The translations under genes were made by a program, and so were the position numbers. Positions 1 through 14,490 of a stretch of 64,000 nt of DNA are shown one piece after another. The notes under the pieces were generated by a model, which worked only from the letters and a program-made list of their open reading frames with translations, ran no database searches and was not told the DNA's origin. Positions within the stretch are counted from its first letter, which is position 1. Each line of letters begins with the position of its first letter. This DNA is from Actinoplanes siamensis (GTDB taxonomy: Bacteria; Actinomycetota; Actinomycetes; Mycobacteriales; Micromonosporaceae), in contig NZ_BOMW01000059.1 in the NCBI RefSeq assembly GCF_016862395.1, positions 21,631 to 85,630 of the forward strand, given 5' to 3'.

Positions 1-1
1 G

Positions 2-418
2 CTCGCGGCCGACTGTGCCAGCCGGCGGATCCAGCGCAGCGTGACCCTGCGGTTCGGCCCGTGGACAGACGCTGGCCCGGCGGGACTGCGGGGCGCCCTG
101 GTGGTCTCGCGCACGGCCGCGGCGACCGGGACGGTCCAGGTCCGGAAGCTGGACGGCAACGTGATGTACGCACTGCGGCCGCCCGCCCGGACGCCTGTCG
201 CCTCGGTGACGGCCGGCGCCCCGGTGGCTTCCGTGCCGCTGACCGCGTCACCGGCCCGGTGCGACGCGCACGCGCTCGCCGAGATCAAGAAGCCGTTCGA
301 GTTCCTGGCCACGGTCTCCCTGGACGGCGGCGCCGAGCTGGCCACCGCCGTTCCGGTGGGTGACGCCGACCGACAGGCCCTGGACGGCATGCTGCGCCGG
401 ATCTGCAAACTGCCGTGA
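2..418 (+). CDS. hypothetical protein, 5'-truncated by the window edge
   Basis: The reading frame is open from base 2 and ends in a TGA at 416-418, so the start probably lies outside the window; an internal GTG at 41 would give 125 residues. I do not recognise the family. The readable part has a beta-rich, alanine/valine-rich middle and a C-terminal block with the words CDAHALAEIKKPF and RRICKLP; the two cysteines could form a disulfide in an exported protein, but this is inference. It converges on phoD. The bases around its stop codon are the first of four copies of an 11-bp repeat. Confidence 0.55.
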   Translation, partial: LAADCASRRIQRSVTLRFGPWTDAGPAGLRGALVVSRTAAATGTVQVRKLDGNVMYALRPPARTPVASVTAGAPVASVPLTASPARCDAHALAEIKKPFEFLATVSLDGGAELATAVPVGDADRQALDGMLRRICKLP

Positions 419-479
419 CCCGACGACCGCCGTGACCCGCACAGTGCTGTTGCCGTGACCCGCGAATTGCCGTGACCCG
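412..479. repeat. four copies of GCCGTGACCCG
   Basis: Exact copies of the 11-mer lie at 412-422, 429-439, 452-462 and 469-479. The first contains the stop codon of the upstream gene. The spacings are 17, 23 and 17 bases. The rest of the gap between the two convergent genes (480-569) is GC-rich with no gene. Confidence 0.85.
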
Positions 480-569
480 CCGCCGCGAGGCCGCGGCCGC
501 CCCCGGCCGGCCCTGACGGGTGTGTCGGGACCCCTGAGTCACCCTCGGCGGGCCGGCCGGCTACCCGGG

Positions 570-2186
570 TCAGGGTGCGGTGGTCTCCTTGCGGATCCTC
601 GCCGAGCCGCGGCCGACCGACCAGCCCTGGACCCACTTCGCGGTGGTGTCCTTCCTGGTCCGGTCGGCAAGGTGGTACCAGTCCATCCGGCAGCGGGAGC
701 GGGTCACCTCCAGGACGCCGAAGCCGTGACCGTCCGTCTCCACCCACTTGACGTGCGGGTTGGTGGCCTTGATCAGGCTCGCCGCGAGCAGGCTGAGCGG
801 GCCGCCCGGACCGGTGCCCAGGAAGTCGTCGATGTTGTCGCTGGTCAGCGACGGGACCACGAACTCGGCGGCGGCCGGGTCGGCGGCGCCGGTATCCTTC
901 GTGGTCAGCTCGTTGGCCCAGCTGGTGTGGATGTCACCGGTGAGGAAGACGACGTCCTGGGTCCGGTGCGCGCGCAGCGTGTCGACCAGGCGCTCCCGGT
1001 CGGCGTTGTAGCCGTCCCACTGGTCGGCGTTGAGGACGACGCCGTTCTGCGGGACGCCGATCAGCGCGCCGAGCGGGCCGAGGAGCCAGGCCGGCAGGGC
1101 CAGCACGTCCAGCCGGGAGATCATCACCGGGTTGCCGACGATCTTCCAGATCGCGGTGGAGTTGACCAGGCCCTCGGTGAGCCAGGACAGCTGGGCGGCG
1201 CCGGCGATCGTACGGTCCTCGCTGTCCGCGGCCGCCCCGGTGGCCTGCTCCGAGCGGTACGTGCGCAGGTCCAGCATGGACAGCTCGAACAGGTCGCCGT
1301 AGCGCAGGCGACGGTAGATGTGACCGTCCTCGGCCAGCCGCACCGGCATCCACTCCGAGTACGCCTGCCGCGCCGCCGCGACCCGGGCCGGGAAGGCGCC
1401 CTCGGTGGCCGGGGTGTGGTTCTCCGCGCCGCCGCTCCACATGTCGTTGGCCACCTCGTGGTCGTCCCACGTGATGATCCACGGGACCGAGGCGTGCAGG
1501 GCCTTCAGGTCCGGGTCGGTCTTGTAGAGCGCGTGCCGGGTCCGGTAGTCGGCCAGGCTCACCGTCTCGTGCTCCGGCGCGACCTTGCGGACCACCTTGC
1601 CGGCGGCGTCGAACTCGCCGGTGCCGTACTCGTAGATGTAGTCGCCGAGGTGCACCACCAGGTTGAGGTCGCCGCGCTCGGCCAGGTGGCGGTACGCCGC
1701 GAAGAAGCCGGCCTCCCAGTTGGCGCAGCTCACCACGCCGGCCCGGAGCCGGGTGACGGCGTCGGTGGCGGCCGGGGCGGTCATCGTGCGGCCGGTCGGC
1801 GACCAGGCGCCGTTCAAGCCGAAGCGGTACCAGTAGGTAGTGGCCGGGGTGAGACCTGTGACGTCCACCTTGACCGTGTGGTCGCGGGCGGGGCCGGTGC
1901 CCACCGTGCCGGACCGCACGACCGTGGCGAAACCGGCGTCGGTGGCGATCTGCCAGGTGACGTCGACCTGCGGGCCGAGTCCGGAGGCGGGCGCCGACTC
2001 GGGGGTGGGGGTGACCCGGGTCCACAGCAGGATGCCGCCCGGGAGCGGATCGCCCGAGGCGACCCCGTGCTGGAAGACGGATTCGGCGGCCACGGCAGCC
2101 GAGGGCAGCGCGGTGGCGGCGACCGCGCCGGCGCCGGCGAGCAGCACGGTCCGGCGGTCGACCGCGGCATTGGAGAGGACAGTCAT
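570..2186 (-). CDS. phoD: PhoD-family alkaline phosphatase, Tat-exported
   Basis: A 538-residue secreted phosphomonoesterase/phosphodiesterase that releases phosphate from organic esters outside the cell. The N-terminus carries a twin-arginine motif (VDRRTVL) followed by an Ala-rich hydrophobic segment ending near AVAAES, as in Tat substrates. An N-terminal PhoD domain (HGVASGDPLPGG, WTRVTP) precedes the metallophosphatase domain, with metal-ligand motifs GDYIYEYG near residue 182, WDDHEVAND near 240 and LTGDIHTSW near 417. Length and order fit PhoD, a Ca/Fe-dependent enzyme usually induced by phosphate starvation. I could not identify a convincing PHO box upstream. The start ATG is supported by the position of the Tat signal; there is no strong ribosome binding site. 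Confidence 0.93.
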   Translation of the reverse strand: MTVLSNAAVDRRTVLLAGAGAVAATALPSAAVAAESVFQHGVASGDPLPGGILLWTRVTPTPESAPASGLGPQVDVTWQIATDAGFATVVRSGTVGTGPARDHTVKVDVTGLTPATTYWYRFGLNGAWSPTGRTMTAPAATDAVTRLRAGVVSCANWEAGFFAAYRHLAERGDLNLVVHLGDYIYEYGTGEFDAAGKVVRKVAPEHETVSLADYRTRHALYKTDPDLKALHASVPWIITWDDHEVANDMWSGGAENHTPATEGAFPARVAAARQAYSEWMPVRLAEDGHIYRRLRYGDLFELSMLDLRTYRSEQATGAAADSEDRTIAGAAQLSWLTEGLVNSTAIWKIVGNPVMISRLDVLALPAWLLGPLGALIGVPQNGVVLNADQWDGYNADRERLVDTLRAHRTQDVVFLTGDIHTSWANELTTKDTGAADPAAAEFVVPSLTSDNIDDFLGTGPGGPLSLLAASLIKATNPHVKWVETDGHGFGVLEVTRSRCRMDWYHLADRTRKDTTAKWVQGWSVGRGSARIRKETTAP

Positions 2187-2249
2187 GCCGTTCTATGTAG
2201 CAAACACCGTGACGGACCTGAATGCCTCAGGCAGATGTTCGACCCGACT

Positions 2250-2786
2250 TCATCGACCTCGGTCGCGAGTTAACTCGCCGGTAGCTTGGCGGGCTCCCCG
2301 GCGTCCCGGCCTCAGCAGGCGATCTCGCGGAGCACGACCGGCTCCGCCCGGGGCGAAGCCGGGGCCCGCACGCTCCGGGGAGAAGCCGGGCGCCGCCTGG
2401 GTCCGAAGCAGGGCGGGCGCGAGGGCCGCCTCGATGGCATCCTCGGTCGACGCCGCGTAAAGGTTGTCGTCACTGCGCGGGCAGAGGCCCGTCGCCTCCA
2501 GAGCCTGCCGGACGTGGCCCTCGGCGCCGACCACCTCGTAGCCGTGGCCGCTGCGCATCGCGCGGGTGTAACCGACCAGCAGGACCTCTATGCACTCGCT
2601 GCCGATCCGGTCCACGCCGGCCATGTCGATCACGACGCGGGCGCCACGCGCCCGGTCGAAGGCCTGCCGCAGCTCCCGGCGCAGGTCCATGCCGGATTTC
2701 CGGTCGAAGCTGCCGGCCAGGTGCAGCAGGACAGTCGAGCCGGTCTTGCCCGGATCGCGGTGGATCACACAGCGCACATCGCCCAT
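2250..2786 (-). CDS. STAS-domain protein (anti-anti-sigma factor-like)
   Basis: A 178-residue protein whose first 110 residues look like a STAS domain: beta strand VLLHLAGSFDRKSG, then VVIDMAGVDRIGSECIEVLLVGY, where the serine in DRIGSEC sits where SpoIIAA-type proteins are phosphorylated. STAS proteins bind anti-sigma kinases in partner-switching pathways; no kinase or sigma gene is nearby. The C-terminal 60 residues are Arg/Ala/Pro/Gly-rich and probably disordered. The ATG at 2786 is preferred over an upstream ATG because the domain begins immediately after it. It is divergent from the gene at 2871. Confidence 0.75.
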   Translation of the reverse strand: MGDVRCVIHRDPGKTGSTVLLHLAGSFDRKSGMDLRRELRQAFDRARGARVVIDMAGVDRIGSECIEVLLVGYTRAMRSGHGYEVVGAEGHVRQALEATGLCPRSDDNLYAASTEDAIEAALAPALLRTQAAPGFSPERAGPGFAPGGAGRAPRDRLLRPGRRGARQATGELTRDRGR

Positions 2787-2870
2787 ACCCTCGGGTCTAC
2801 CGGGCAGATGTGTACACACGACCAACGGGGCGATAAGAGGTGAGCATCCGGCCATGAGGGCTACGTCACT

Positions 2871-3911
2871 GTGCCCTCCCCCGGCGGCCCCGGCGTCTAC
2901 CGTGTGGCGGTGGAGATCGAACTCTGGTCGGTGGTGGCCGAGCGGGAGGCGCTCGCCCTGGCCGGACCGGGTGCGACGGTGCTGAGCGGCCGGGACACCG
3001 CCTACGCCGTCGGCCCGGACACCATCGTGGTGATCTCGCCGGAGAGCGGGGCGGGCGAGGTGGTCCTACCCGGACCGTTCCCCGAACTGGTCGAGGAGCG
3101 CCTGGGCGGGGTGCTCCGGCCGGCCGTGCGGGCGTTCACCCGGCTGCCGGAGGGCTGCCTGGCGCTGGGCGTGGCCCGCTCCGCCGAGCTGGGCTACCGG
3201 CGCGGGGCGCTGCACGATGTGCGGCTCAGCTTCGAGGCGCCGGTGCCGCCGGATCTGCTCGGGCAGGTCTCGCCCGGACTGGACTGGCTGGAGCAGGCGG
3301 GATTCGACCCGGTGGGCGCGATGGGGCGGTTCATCGCCGACTGGTACGCCGAGATCCCGCCGCGGTCCGCGTCCGACACCGGTCCGGCGCCGCTGCGGGC
3401 CTTCCACCGGGCCGCGGCCGGACGGCCCGAGGTGTACGGCCGGTCCAGCGTCATCTACGGGCAGGCCGTCTCCGACCGTCCCGACGGTCTGCTGACCTTC
3501 GGCCAGGAGGGTGACGGCGTGTGCACCTTCGTGATGGAGCCGGACGGGGACGACCCGAGGGTCTACTACGACGGCCTGAGCGACCGCCTGCTTCCCGAGC
3601 GTGAGCGGCTGAGCGGCTTCCTGCTCCAGTCCGTCCTGGCCCGGGCCGCGATGGACGGCCCGCTCGGCGGCATGGCGTTCGTCGACCGGCCCCAGGCGCG
3701 GCGGATCGTCGCCCCGCTGCGCCGGGTGCCGCTGCGGCCGATGCGCTGGCCGTGCCTGTTCTCCCGGTGCTACGCCGGCCCCGGCACGGTGGTGCTGATC
3801 GGCGAGGACGACACGGACTGGTTCGAGATGTACGTCGGTGTCCGCCACCCGGCCCTGCTGCGCCGGCTGCGCAAGCTGGGCCTGGACTGGGAATCCTTCA
3901 CCGACTGCTGA
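2871..3911 (+). CDS. conserved hypothetical protein
   Basis: A 346-residue soluble protein without signal peptide or membrane helix. I do not recognise a family. It is rich in Trp, Tyr and acidic residues in its second half (TDWFEMYVG, LDWESFTDC at the C-terminus), and the middle contains VMEPDGDDPRVYYDG. The GTG at 2871 gives the longest product; GTGs at 2904 and 2910 are alternatives that start at VAVEIELW. Its last 14 bases overlap the 3' end of the small gene on the other strand. Confidence 0.7.
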   Translation: MPSPGGPGVYRVAVEIELWSVVAEREALALAGPGATVLSGRDTAYAVGPDTIVVISPESGAGEVVLPGPFPELVEERLGGVLRPAVRAFTRLPEGCLALGVARSAELGYRRGALHDVRLSFEAPVPPDLLGQVSPGLDWLEQAGFDPVGAMGRFIADWYAEIPPRSASDTGPAPLRAFHRAAAGRPEVYGRSSVIYGQAVSDRPDGLLTFGQEGDGVCTFVMEPDGDDPRVYYDGLSDRLLPERERLSGFLLQSVLARAAMDGPLGGMAFVDRPQARRIVAPLRRVPLRPMRWPCLFSRCYAGPGTVVLIGEDDTDWFEMYVGVRHPALLRRLRKLGLDWESFTDC

Positions 3912-4110
3912 CCAACAGGCCGTCCCGGGCCGCGGTGAGCTCGTCGATCGCGGCCCGCAGCGACTCCGCGCCGGGACCCTCCCCGGCCACCCCGCGAACC
4001 GCGGTGAGCAGGCGCAACGTGTCGGTCATCGTCTCCGCGGCGCCGTTCACCCGGCGGGTCAGGTCGTCGCGCAGCAAGTGCAGCAGAGGCTCGTCCATGC
4101 CGGGTCCCAT
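3898..4110 (-). CDS. small hypothetical protein
   Basis: A 70-residue frame starting MGPGMDEPLLHLLRDDLTRR with an amphipathic, largely helical composition (LRLLTAVRGVAG, LRAAIDELTAARDGLL). A second ATG four codons in (4098) is equally possible. It sits divergent from the TauE-like permease and overlaps the convergent upstream gene by 14 bp. No family recognised. The helical pattern and the plausible terminal position support coding, but it is short and lacks a clear ribosome binding site. Confidence 0.45.
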   Translation of the reverse strand: MGPGMDEPLLHLLRDDLTRRVNGAAETMTDTLRLLTAVRGVAGEGPGAESLRAAIDELTAARDGLLVSSR

Positions 4111-4225
4111 CGGTCGCGCGGGCGGCGACTGAAGGAACCCGCACCGGCTGGCCGGTCGCTTCGCGCGCCGCCGCCGGACAGTGACCTCGCTCTCCCACCG
4201 ACGCGTCCCAGCGACCGGGATACTC

Positions 4226-4256
4226 GACAATCTCAACTGATTTAGTAGACAATCTC
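4226..4256 (+). promoter_or_regulatory. direct repeat upstream of the permease gene
   Basis: GACAATCTC occurs at 4226-4234 and again at 4248-4256, a 22-bp period (two helical turns), in an AT-richer patch that ends four bases before the ATG at 4260. This arrangement suits binding of a regulator on one face of the DNA, overlapping the promoter. The regulator is unknown. Confidence 0.4.
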
Positions 4257-4259
4257 GCC

Positions 4260-5135
4260 ATGGATCTCACCATGGCGCTCGCAGGACTCGGCGTCGGCAT
4301 CGTCGTCGGGCTGACCGGCATGGGCGGCGGCGCCTTGATGACCCCGATCCTGGTGCTGCTCTTCCACGTCAATCCGGTCGCCGCGATCTCCAGCGACCTG
4401 GCGGCCAGCGCGGTGATGAAACCGTTCGGCGGCGCCGTGCACGCCCGGCGCGGCACGGTGAACTGGAAGCTGGTCGCCTGGCTCTGCGCCGGCAGCGTGC
4501 CCAGCGCGTTCCTCGGGGTGCTGCTGCTGCGCCTGCTCGGCGACGACGAGACAGTGCAGCACACCGTCAAGATCGCCCTCGGCGCGGCGCTGCTGCTGGC
4601 CGCCGGCGGCATGCTGCTCAAGGCGTGGACGAGCCGGCGCAACGGCGACGGGCCGCCCGCCGAGATCACCGTCCGGCCGCTGCCCACCGTGCTGATCGGG
4701 ATCATGGGCGGCCTGGTGGTCGGGCTCACCTCGGTCGGCTCCGGGTCGCTGATCATCGTGGCGCTGCTCGCCGTCTATCCCAAGCTGCGCGCCAACGACC
4801 TGGTCGGCACCGACCTCGTGCAGGCCATCCCGCTGGTCGCCGCGGCCGCCCTGGGCCACGCGTTCTTCGGCGACCTGCACCTGGACATCGCCGGCGCGGT
4901 GATGCTCGGCTCGATCCCGGGCGTGCTGATCGGCTCGCGGATCTCCTCCCGGGCGCCCGGCGGGCTGGTCCGGTCCGCGTTGATCATCGTGCTGCTGGCC
5001 AGCTCGCTGAAACTGTTCGACGTGTCCACCACGGTGGTGGGCGTGGTGACCGGGGTGGCCGTGCTGGCCGCGATCGCCGCCGGGCTGACCGGGCAGGCCG
5101 CCGCGCGCAAGGAACGCGAGACCATCTCGGTCTAG
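4260..5135 (+). CDS. TauE/SafE family membrane permease
   Basis: A 291-residue polytopic membrane protein of the TauE/SafE (old DUF81) family, which includes proposed exporters of sulfite or organosulfonates. It shows the family's internal duplication: VGIVVGLTGMGGGALMTP near residue 12 and GGLVVGLTSVGSGSLIIV near residue 150 are the two pore-repeat motifs. About eight hydrophobic segments are visible, with a polar loop (TSRRNGDGPPAE) near residue 128. The substrate cannot be read from sequence. The ATG lies only four bases after a direct repeat, and no Shine-Dalgarno sequence is present, so the mRNA may be leaderless or nearly so. Confidence 0.88.
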   Translation: MDLTMALAGLGVGIVVGLTGMGGGALMTPILVLLFHVNPVAAISSDLAASAVMKPFGGAVHARRGTVNWKLVAWLCAGSVPSAFLGVLLLRLLGDDETVQHTVKIALGAALLLAAGGMLLKAWTSRRNGDGPPAEITVRPLPTVLIGIMGGLVVGLTSVGSGSLIIVALLAVYPKLRANDLVGTDLVQAIPLVAAAALGHAFFGDLHLDIAGAVMLGSIPGVLIGSRISSRAPGGLVRSALIIVLLASSLKLFDVSTTVVGVVTGVAVLAAIAAGLTGQAAARKERETISV

Positions 5136-5191
5136 CTCATCCGCCGGTTCGCCGCGCCGGTCCCCGGCTGGCGCCGAAGTGTCTCGTAACC

Positions 5192-5252
5192 CTCGACACA
5201 CCTCTCACGCCGGAACCAACCCGCCCGGCCGGCCCCGGGCGGGTGTGTCGAG
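5192..5252. terminator. nested inverted repeat, probable bidirectional terminator
   Basis: CTCGACACACC (5192-5202) and GGTGTGTCGAG (5242-5252) are perfect complements and enclose a second stem CCCGCCCGG/CCGGGCGGG (5220-5228, 5235-5243). The element lies between the convergent permease and pullulanase genes. It has no T-run. The word CACCTCTCACG occurs both inside (5199) and just downstream (5263). The rest of 5136-5361 contains no gene. Confidence 0.6.
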
Positions 5253-5361
5253 CGGCCGGAGGCACCTCTCACGGCCAGCCGGGCGGCGGGAGCTGTGCCG
5301 GACCGCGCCGGCCCCGCCCACCCGGGCTGATCGGGTGAACGGGGCCGGAATTCCGCGGGCG

Positions 5362-10797
<5,436 letters not shown>

Positions 10798-10880
10798 TGT
10801 GCACCCTTTCGATGGACGTGGGTGTTCGCCGTTGCGCGGTTCCCGCGCTGATTGAGTGTCGTGAATTCCGATGCATCTGG

Positions 10881-11726
10881 CTATCCCTTCACCGCGCCCG
10901 CGCTGAGGCCCTCCACGATGTAGCGCTGCAGGTACAGGAAGACGCCGACGGTAGGGATCGCGGTGAGCAGCGTGCCGGCGCAGAAGATCCCGAAGTTGGA
11001 GTTCCGCTCCGAGCCCTGGACCAGGCCGTAGAGGCCGACCGCGAGCGTCTTCGAGCCGCCGTCGGTGAGGAAGATGTTGGCCAGCAGGAACTCGTTGATC
11101 GTGCCGATGAACGCGAGCAGCCCGCTGACCGCGAGGATCGGCGAGACCAGCGGCAGCAGGATCCGGAAGAAGATCCCGGTGTGCGAGGCGCCGTCCACGG
11201 TGGCCGACTCGTCCAGCTCCTTGGGGACCGTGTCGAAGAAGCCCTTCATCAGCCAGGTGTTCACGCCCAGCGCGCCGCCCAGGTAGAGCAGGACCATGCC
11301 CCACCAGGTGTTGAAGCCGATCGCCGGCCACAGGCCGGTGATCCTGGAGAAGATCAGGAAGAGCGCCACCACGGCCAGGAACTGCGGGAACATCTGGATC
11401 AGGAGCAGCGCCAGCAGGCCGGTCCGGCGGCCCTTGAAGCGCCGCCGGCTGAACGCGAACGCGGCCAGCGCCGACAGGAACACCGAGAGCAGGCTGGCCA
11501 GACCGGCGATCACCACGGAGTTCAGGAACCAGCGCGGGAAGTCGGTGTCCTGCAACAGCCGGGTGAAGTTGTCCGGGGAGGCGCCGTTCGGGACCAGTGT
11601 GCTCGACGACAGCGTGCCGAGGGGGTTGAGCGCCGCGGACAGCACGAAGACGATCGGGCCCAGCGAGAAGATCACCGCCAGGATCGCTACCAGGTGCCGC
11701 CAGCCGACCCGTCTGAACCAGCTCAT
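10881..11726 (-). CDS. malG: maltose/maltodextrin ABC transporter permease MalG
   Basis: A 281-residue inner-membrane subunit with six hydrophobic segments and the EAA-type cytoplasmic loop (KELDESATVDGASHTGIFFRILLPL, near residue 180; quoted here in parts as DESATVDGA and FRILLPL) that contacts the ATPase. The C-terminus YIVEGLSAGAVKG is the usual MalG ending. Its ATG overlaps the malF stop (ATGA), and GGAGG precedes it. The ATPase (MsiK-type) is not encoded here; in actinomycetes it is commonly a shared subunit encoded elsewhere. Confidence 0.95.
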   Translation of the reverse strand: MSWFRRVGWRHLVAILAVIFSLGPIVFVLSAALNPLGTLSSSTLVPNGASPDNFTRLLQDTDFPRWFLNSVVIAGLASLLSVFLSALAAFAFSRRRFKGRRTGLLALLLIQMFPQFLAVVALFLIFSRITGLWPAIGFNTWWGMVLLYLGGALGVNTWLMKGFFDTVPKELDESATVDGASHTGIFFRILLPLVSPILAVSGLLAFIGTINEFLLANIFLTDGGSKTLAVGLYGLVQGSERNSNFGIFCAGTLLTAIPTVGVFLYLQRYIVEGLSAGAVKG

Positions 11727-13246
11727 GAGTAGACCTCCTCCTGCGCGCGGGTGCGCCGGAAGCTGACCGCGGAGACCACGGCCACGATCAGGAAGATGAA
11801 GATCGAGATTGCCGCGGCGAAGCCGTACTGGGCGCCGGAGCCGCCGAATGCCAGCCGATAGGTGTACGTGATCAGCAGATCGGTAGCGCCGTTGGCCGGA
11901 TTGTCCGCCGGGAACGGGCCACCCTCGGTGGTCAGGTAGATCGCGTTGAAGTTGTTGAAGTTGAACGCGAACGACGAGATCAGCAGCGGGGTGAGCGCGA
12001 CCAGCAGCAGCGGCAGCTTGACCGCGCGGAACGCCTGCAGCGGACCGGCGCCGTCGACCCGGGTGGCGTCGGTCAGTTCGCCCGGGATCGCCTGCAGCGC
12101 GCCGGTGGTCACCAGGAACATGTACGGATATCCCAGCCAGAGCTGCACCAGCAACACCGCGAACTGAGCGGTCAGCCCGGTGCCGAACCAGTCGACGTTC
12201 GTCCCGAGCACATTGTTGATCAGGCCGAAGTCGGTGTTGAACAGATCCCGCCAGACCAGCAGCATCGCGAACGACGGCATGGCGTAGGGCAGCACCAGCA
12301 GGATCCGGTAGAGGCCCTTCAACCGCATCCGGCCCTGCAGCGCGATCGCGAAGGCCATGCCCACCAGGAAGGTGCCTCCGGTGGAGGCGGTGGCGAAGAC
12401 GAAATTCCAGACGAGGGTGCGGAGGAAGTCCCCGGAAATGGTGTCGTCGGTGAGCGCGCGGGTGAAGTTCGCCAACCCGACGTTCACCCGCCAGCCCTGG
12501 GCCAGCCGCTCGCCGTCGCCGGCCACGAACGCGCCGGCTCCCTCGTCCGCCTTCCACACCTTGCCGCTGACCGAGTCCCGGATGCTGTCGGTGGCCTGGT
12601 CATAGGCACGAACAGCCGTTCCCTCGTACGCCCGGGAGAGTCCCGCCGAACGGATCGCGCCCGCCGCTGTCGGCACCGCGAAGTCGGTGATCTCCCGGCT
12701 GCGCGCGCTGGCCTGGCCGGCGTTGAGCACGGTGTACCCGGGCGGCGGGTTGCCGCCGGCCGGCCTGAGCCCGGCGCTGTCGCCGATCGACAGCTGACCG
12801 GTCGCCGGATCGGTGATCAGGAACGCCAGCGCGCCGTCGCCCTTGGTGACGATCTTCAGCTGGTACTCGGTGGAGCCGGGCACCCGGGTGACCGACGCGG
12901 TCTGGATGGCGGTGATCGCATCCGCCTTGGAGCCGCGGTGGCCGTCACCGAAGTTGGTGAACGCCGTGCTCGCCGTGTAGAGCACCGGGAAGATCTGGAA
13001 GACGATCAGGAACAGGGTGCCGGGGACCAGATACTTGGCCGGGATGTGCCGGCTCGTGGTGTACAGGTACAGCAGCCCCGCGGTGGTGGCGGCGAGGATG
13101 CCCAGCCCGGTCCAGTGCCGGCCCTCGGCCAGCGGGAACGCCGCCCAGATCGCTACAGCTGCCACCGTGCCCAGTAGAAGGATCCTGATGATGTGCCTCA
13201 GGACCGGAAGGGCCCGCGTCGCGGGCCCTTCGAGCTGCGCCGTCAT
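11723..13246 (-). CDS. malF: maltose/maltodextrin ABC transporter permease MalF
   Basis: A 507-residue membrane subunit. Three hydrophobic segments near the N-terminus precede a periplasmic-side domain (P2 loop, roughly residues 110-270), followed by the permease core with the EAA loop (ELTDATRVDGAGPLQAFRAV). The long P2 domain that contacts MalE is characteristic of MalF rather than MalG. The ATG shares its first A with the malE stop codon (TAATG), so the two are translationally coupled; its own stop overlaps malG. Confidence 0.95.
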   Translation of the reverse strand: MTAQLEGPATRALPVLRHIIRILLLGTVAAVAIWAAFPLAEGRHWTGLGILAATTAGLLYLYTTSRHIPAKYLVPGTLFLIVFQIFPVLYTASTAFTNFGDGHRGSKADAITAIQTASVTRVPGSTEYQLKIVTKGDGALAFLITDPATGQLSIGDSAGLRPAGGNPPPGYTVLNAGQASARSREITDFAVPTAAGAIRSAGLSRAYEGTAVRAYDQATDSIRDSVSGKVWKADEGAGAFVAGDGERLAQGWRVNVGLANFTRALTDDTISGDFLRTLVWNFVFATASTGGTFLVGMAFAIALQGRMRLKGLYRILLVLPYAMPSFAMLLVWRDLFNTDFGLINNVLGTNVDWFGTGLTAQFAVLLVQLWLGYPYMFLVTTGALQAIPGELTDATRVDGAGPLQAFRAVKLPLLLVALTPLLISSFAFNFNNFNAIYLTTEGGPFPADNPANGATDLLITYTYRLAFGGSGAQYGFAAAISIFIFLIVAVVSAVSFRRTRAQEEVYS

Positions 13247-14490
13247 TACTTGATCGAGGAGGAGATCGTCTTGGCGGCGGCTTCGACCGTCGACCTGGCG
13301 TCCGCGCCGCCGATGACGGCGGCCTCCGCCTTGCCGAACGGCTCCCAGACCGCGGCCATGGCCGGGATCGCCGGCAGCGGGATCGCGTTCCGGCCGGCAT
13401 CGGCCCACTTGGCCAGGTCCGGATCCTGTCCCTTGACCTGCTCCAGGGCTGCGGTCAGCGCCGGCGGGCGGGGCTCGGCCCGGTAGAGCGCGACGGCCAG
13501 GTCCGCGGTGGTCACGTAGTTGGTGACGAACTCCTGGGCCAGGGCCTTGTTCCTGCCCTTCGACGCGACGTAGAAGGTCTGCACGCCGAGGAACGGCGTG
13601 GCCTCCTTGCCGCCCTTGAAGCCGGGGACCGGGGAGATGTCGTACTTGATGCCTGCCTTCTTCACGTCCGCGGTGGCCCACGGGCCGGCCACCAGGAACG
13701 GGCACTTGCCGCCGGTGAAGGTGGCGGTGGAGTTGTCAGTGGTGATCGAGCGCTTCAGGGCGCCGTCACCCTTCTCGCCGAGCGCGCGGAGCTTCTCGAA
13801 CGCGGCGATCGAGCCCGCCTTGCCGACGCCCAGGTCCTTGGCGTCGTACTCGCCGGTGGACGTGGTGCCGAACAGGTAGCCGCCGGCCGAGGCGTAGAGC
13901 GGGTAGGCGTGGTAGGCGTCGCCGTTCTGGCCCGACTGCAGGCAGAGGATCTCGGAGACCTTCTTCTCCGCCTTCAGCTTCTTGCCGGTGGCGACCAGGT
14001 CCTCGATGGTGGCCGGGGCGTCCGGGGCCAGCTCGGCGTTGCGGATCAGGCCGAGGTTCTCGGTGGCGTACGGGACGCCGTACGTCTGGCCGTTGAAGGT
14101 CACCGCCTTGATCGCGCCGGGCTGGATGCCGTTCTTCTGCTCGTCGGAGAGCTGCACCGGATCGATGGCGCCGTTCTGCACCAGGTTGCCGATCCAGTCG
14201 TGCGCGCCGACCATCACGTCCGGGCCGCTGCCCTGCTGGGAGGCGGTGAGGAAGGTGGTCTGCTGGTCCTTCGAGATGGCCTGGATCGTGACGGTGACGC
14301 CGTTCTCCTGGCCGAACTTGTCGGCGAAGGGCTTGAGCGCGGCGGAGCGCTTGTCGTCGGCCCAGATGACGAGCTCGCCGTTGCTCGCTGTCGCCCCGGT
14401 GGCGGGTTTCTCGCTCTTGCTTCCGCAAGCTGCTGCGCCGGCCAGGCACAGCAGGCTTGCCGCGATCGCTCCGGCGGTGCGGATGCGCAT
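13246..14490 (-). CDS. malE: maltose/maltodextrin-binding lipoprotein MalE
   Basis: A 414-residue extracellular solute-binding protein of family 1. The signal peptide ends in a lipobox-like AGAAAC, with Cys22 the probable lipidated residue. The body shows ELVIWADDKRSAALKPFADKF at the N-lobe and FLVAGPWATADVKKAGI, typical of sugar-binding proteins. The ATG at 14490 has GGGAG upstream; a longer frame to 14598 lacks a signal-like N-terminus and is rejected. First gene of malE-malF-malG-pulA, divergent from the LacI-type regulator. Confidence 0.94.
   Translation of the reverse strand: MRIRTAGAIAASLLCLAGAAACGSKSEKPATGATASNGELVIWADDKRSAALKPFADKFGQENGVTVTIQAISKDQQTTFLTASQQGSGPDVMVGAHDWIGNLVQNGAIDPVQLSDEQKNGIQPGAIKAVTFNGQTYGVPYATENLGLIRNAELAPDAPATIEDLVATGKKLKAEKKVSEILCLQSGQNGDAYHAYPLYASAGGYLFGTTSTGEYDAKDLGVGKAGSIAAFEKLRALGEKGDGALKRSITTDNSTATFTGGKCPFLVAGPWATADVKKAGIKYDISPVPGFKGGKEATPFLGVQTFYVASKGRNKALAQEFVTNYVTTADLAVALYRAEPRPPALTAALEQVKGQDPDLAKWADAGRNAIPLPAIPAMAAVWEPFGKAEAAVIGGADARSTVEAAAKTISSSIK

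Noticed and set aside
10798..11331. N-terminal extension of the pullulanase frame
   Set aside because: It overlaps malG in another frame; the GTG at 10797 has a ribosome site and a signal peptide.
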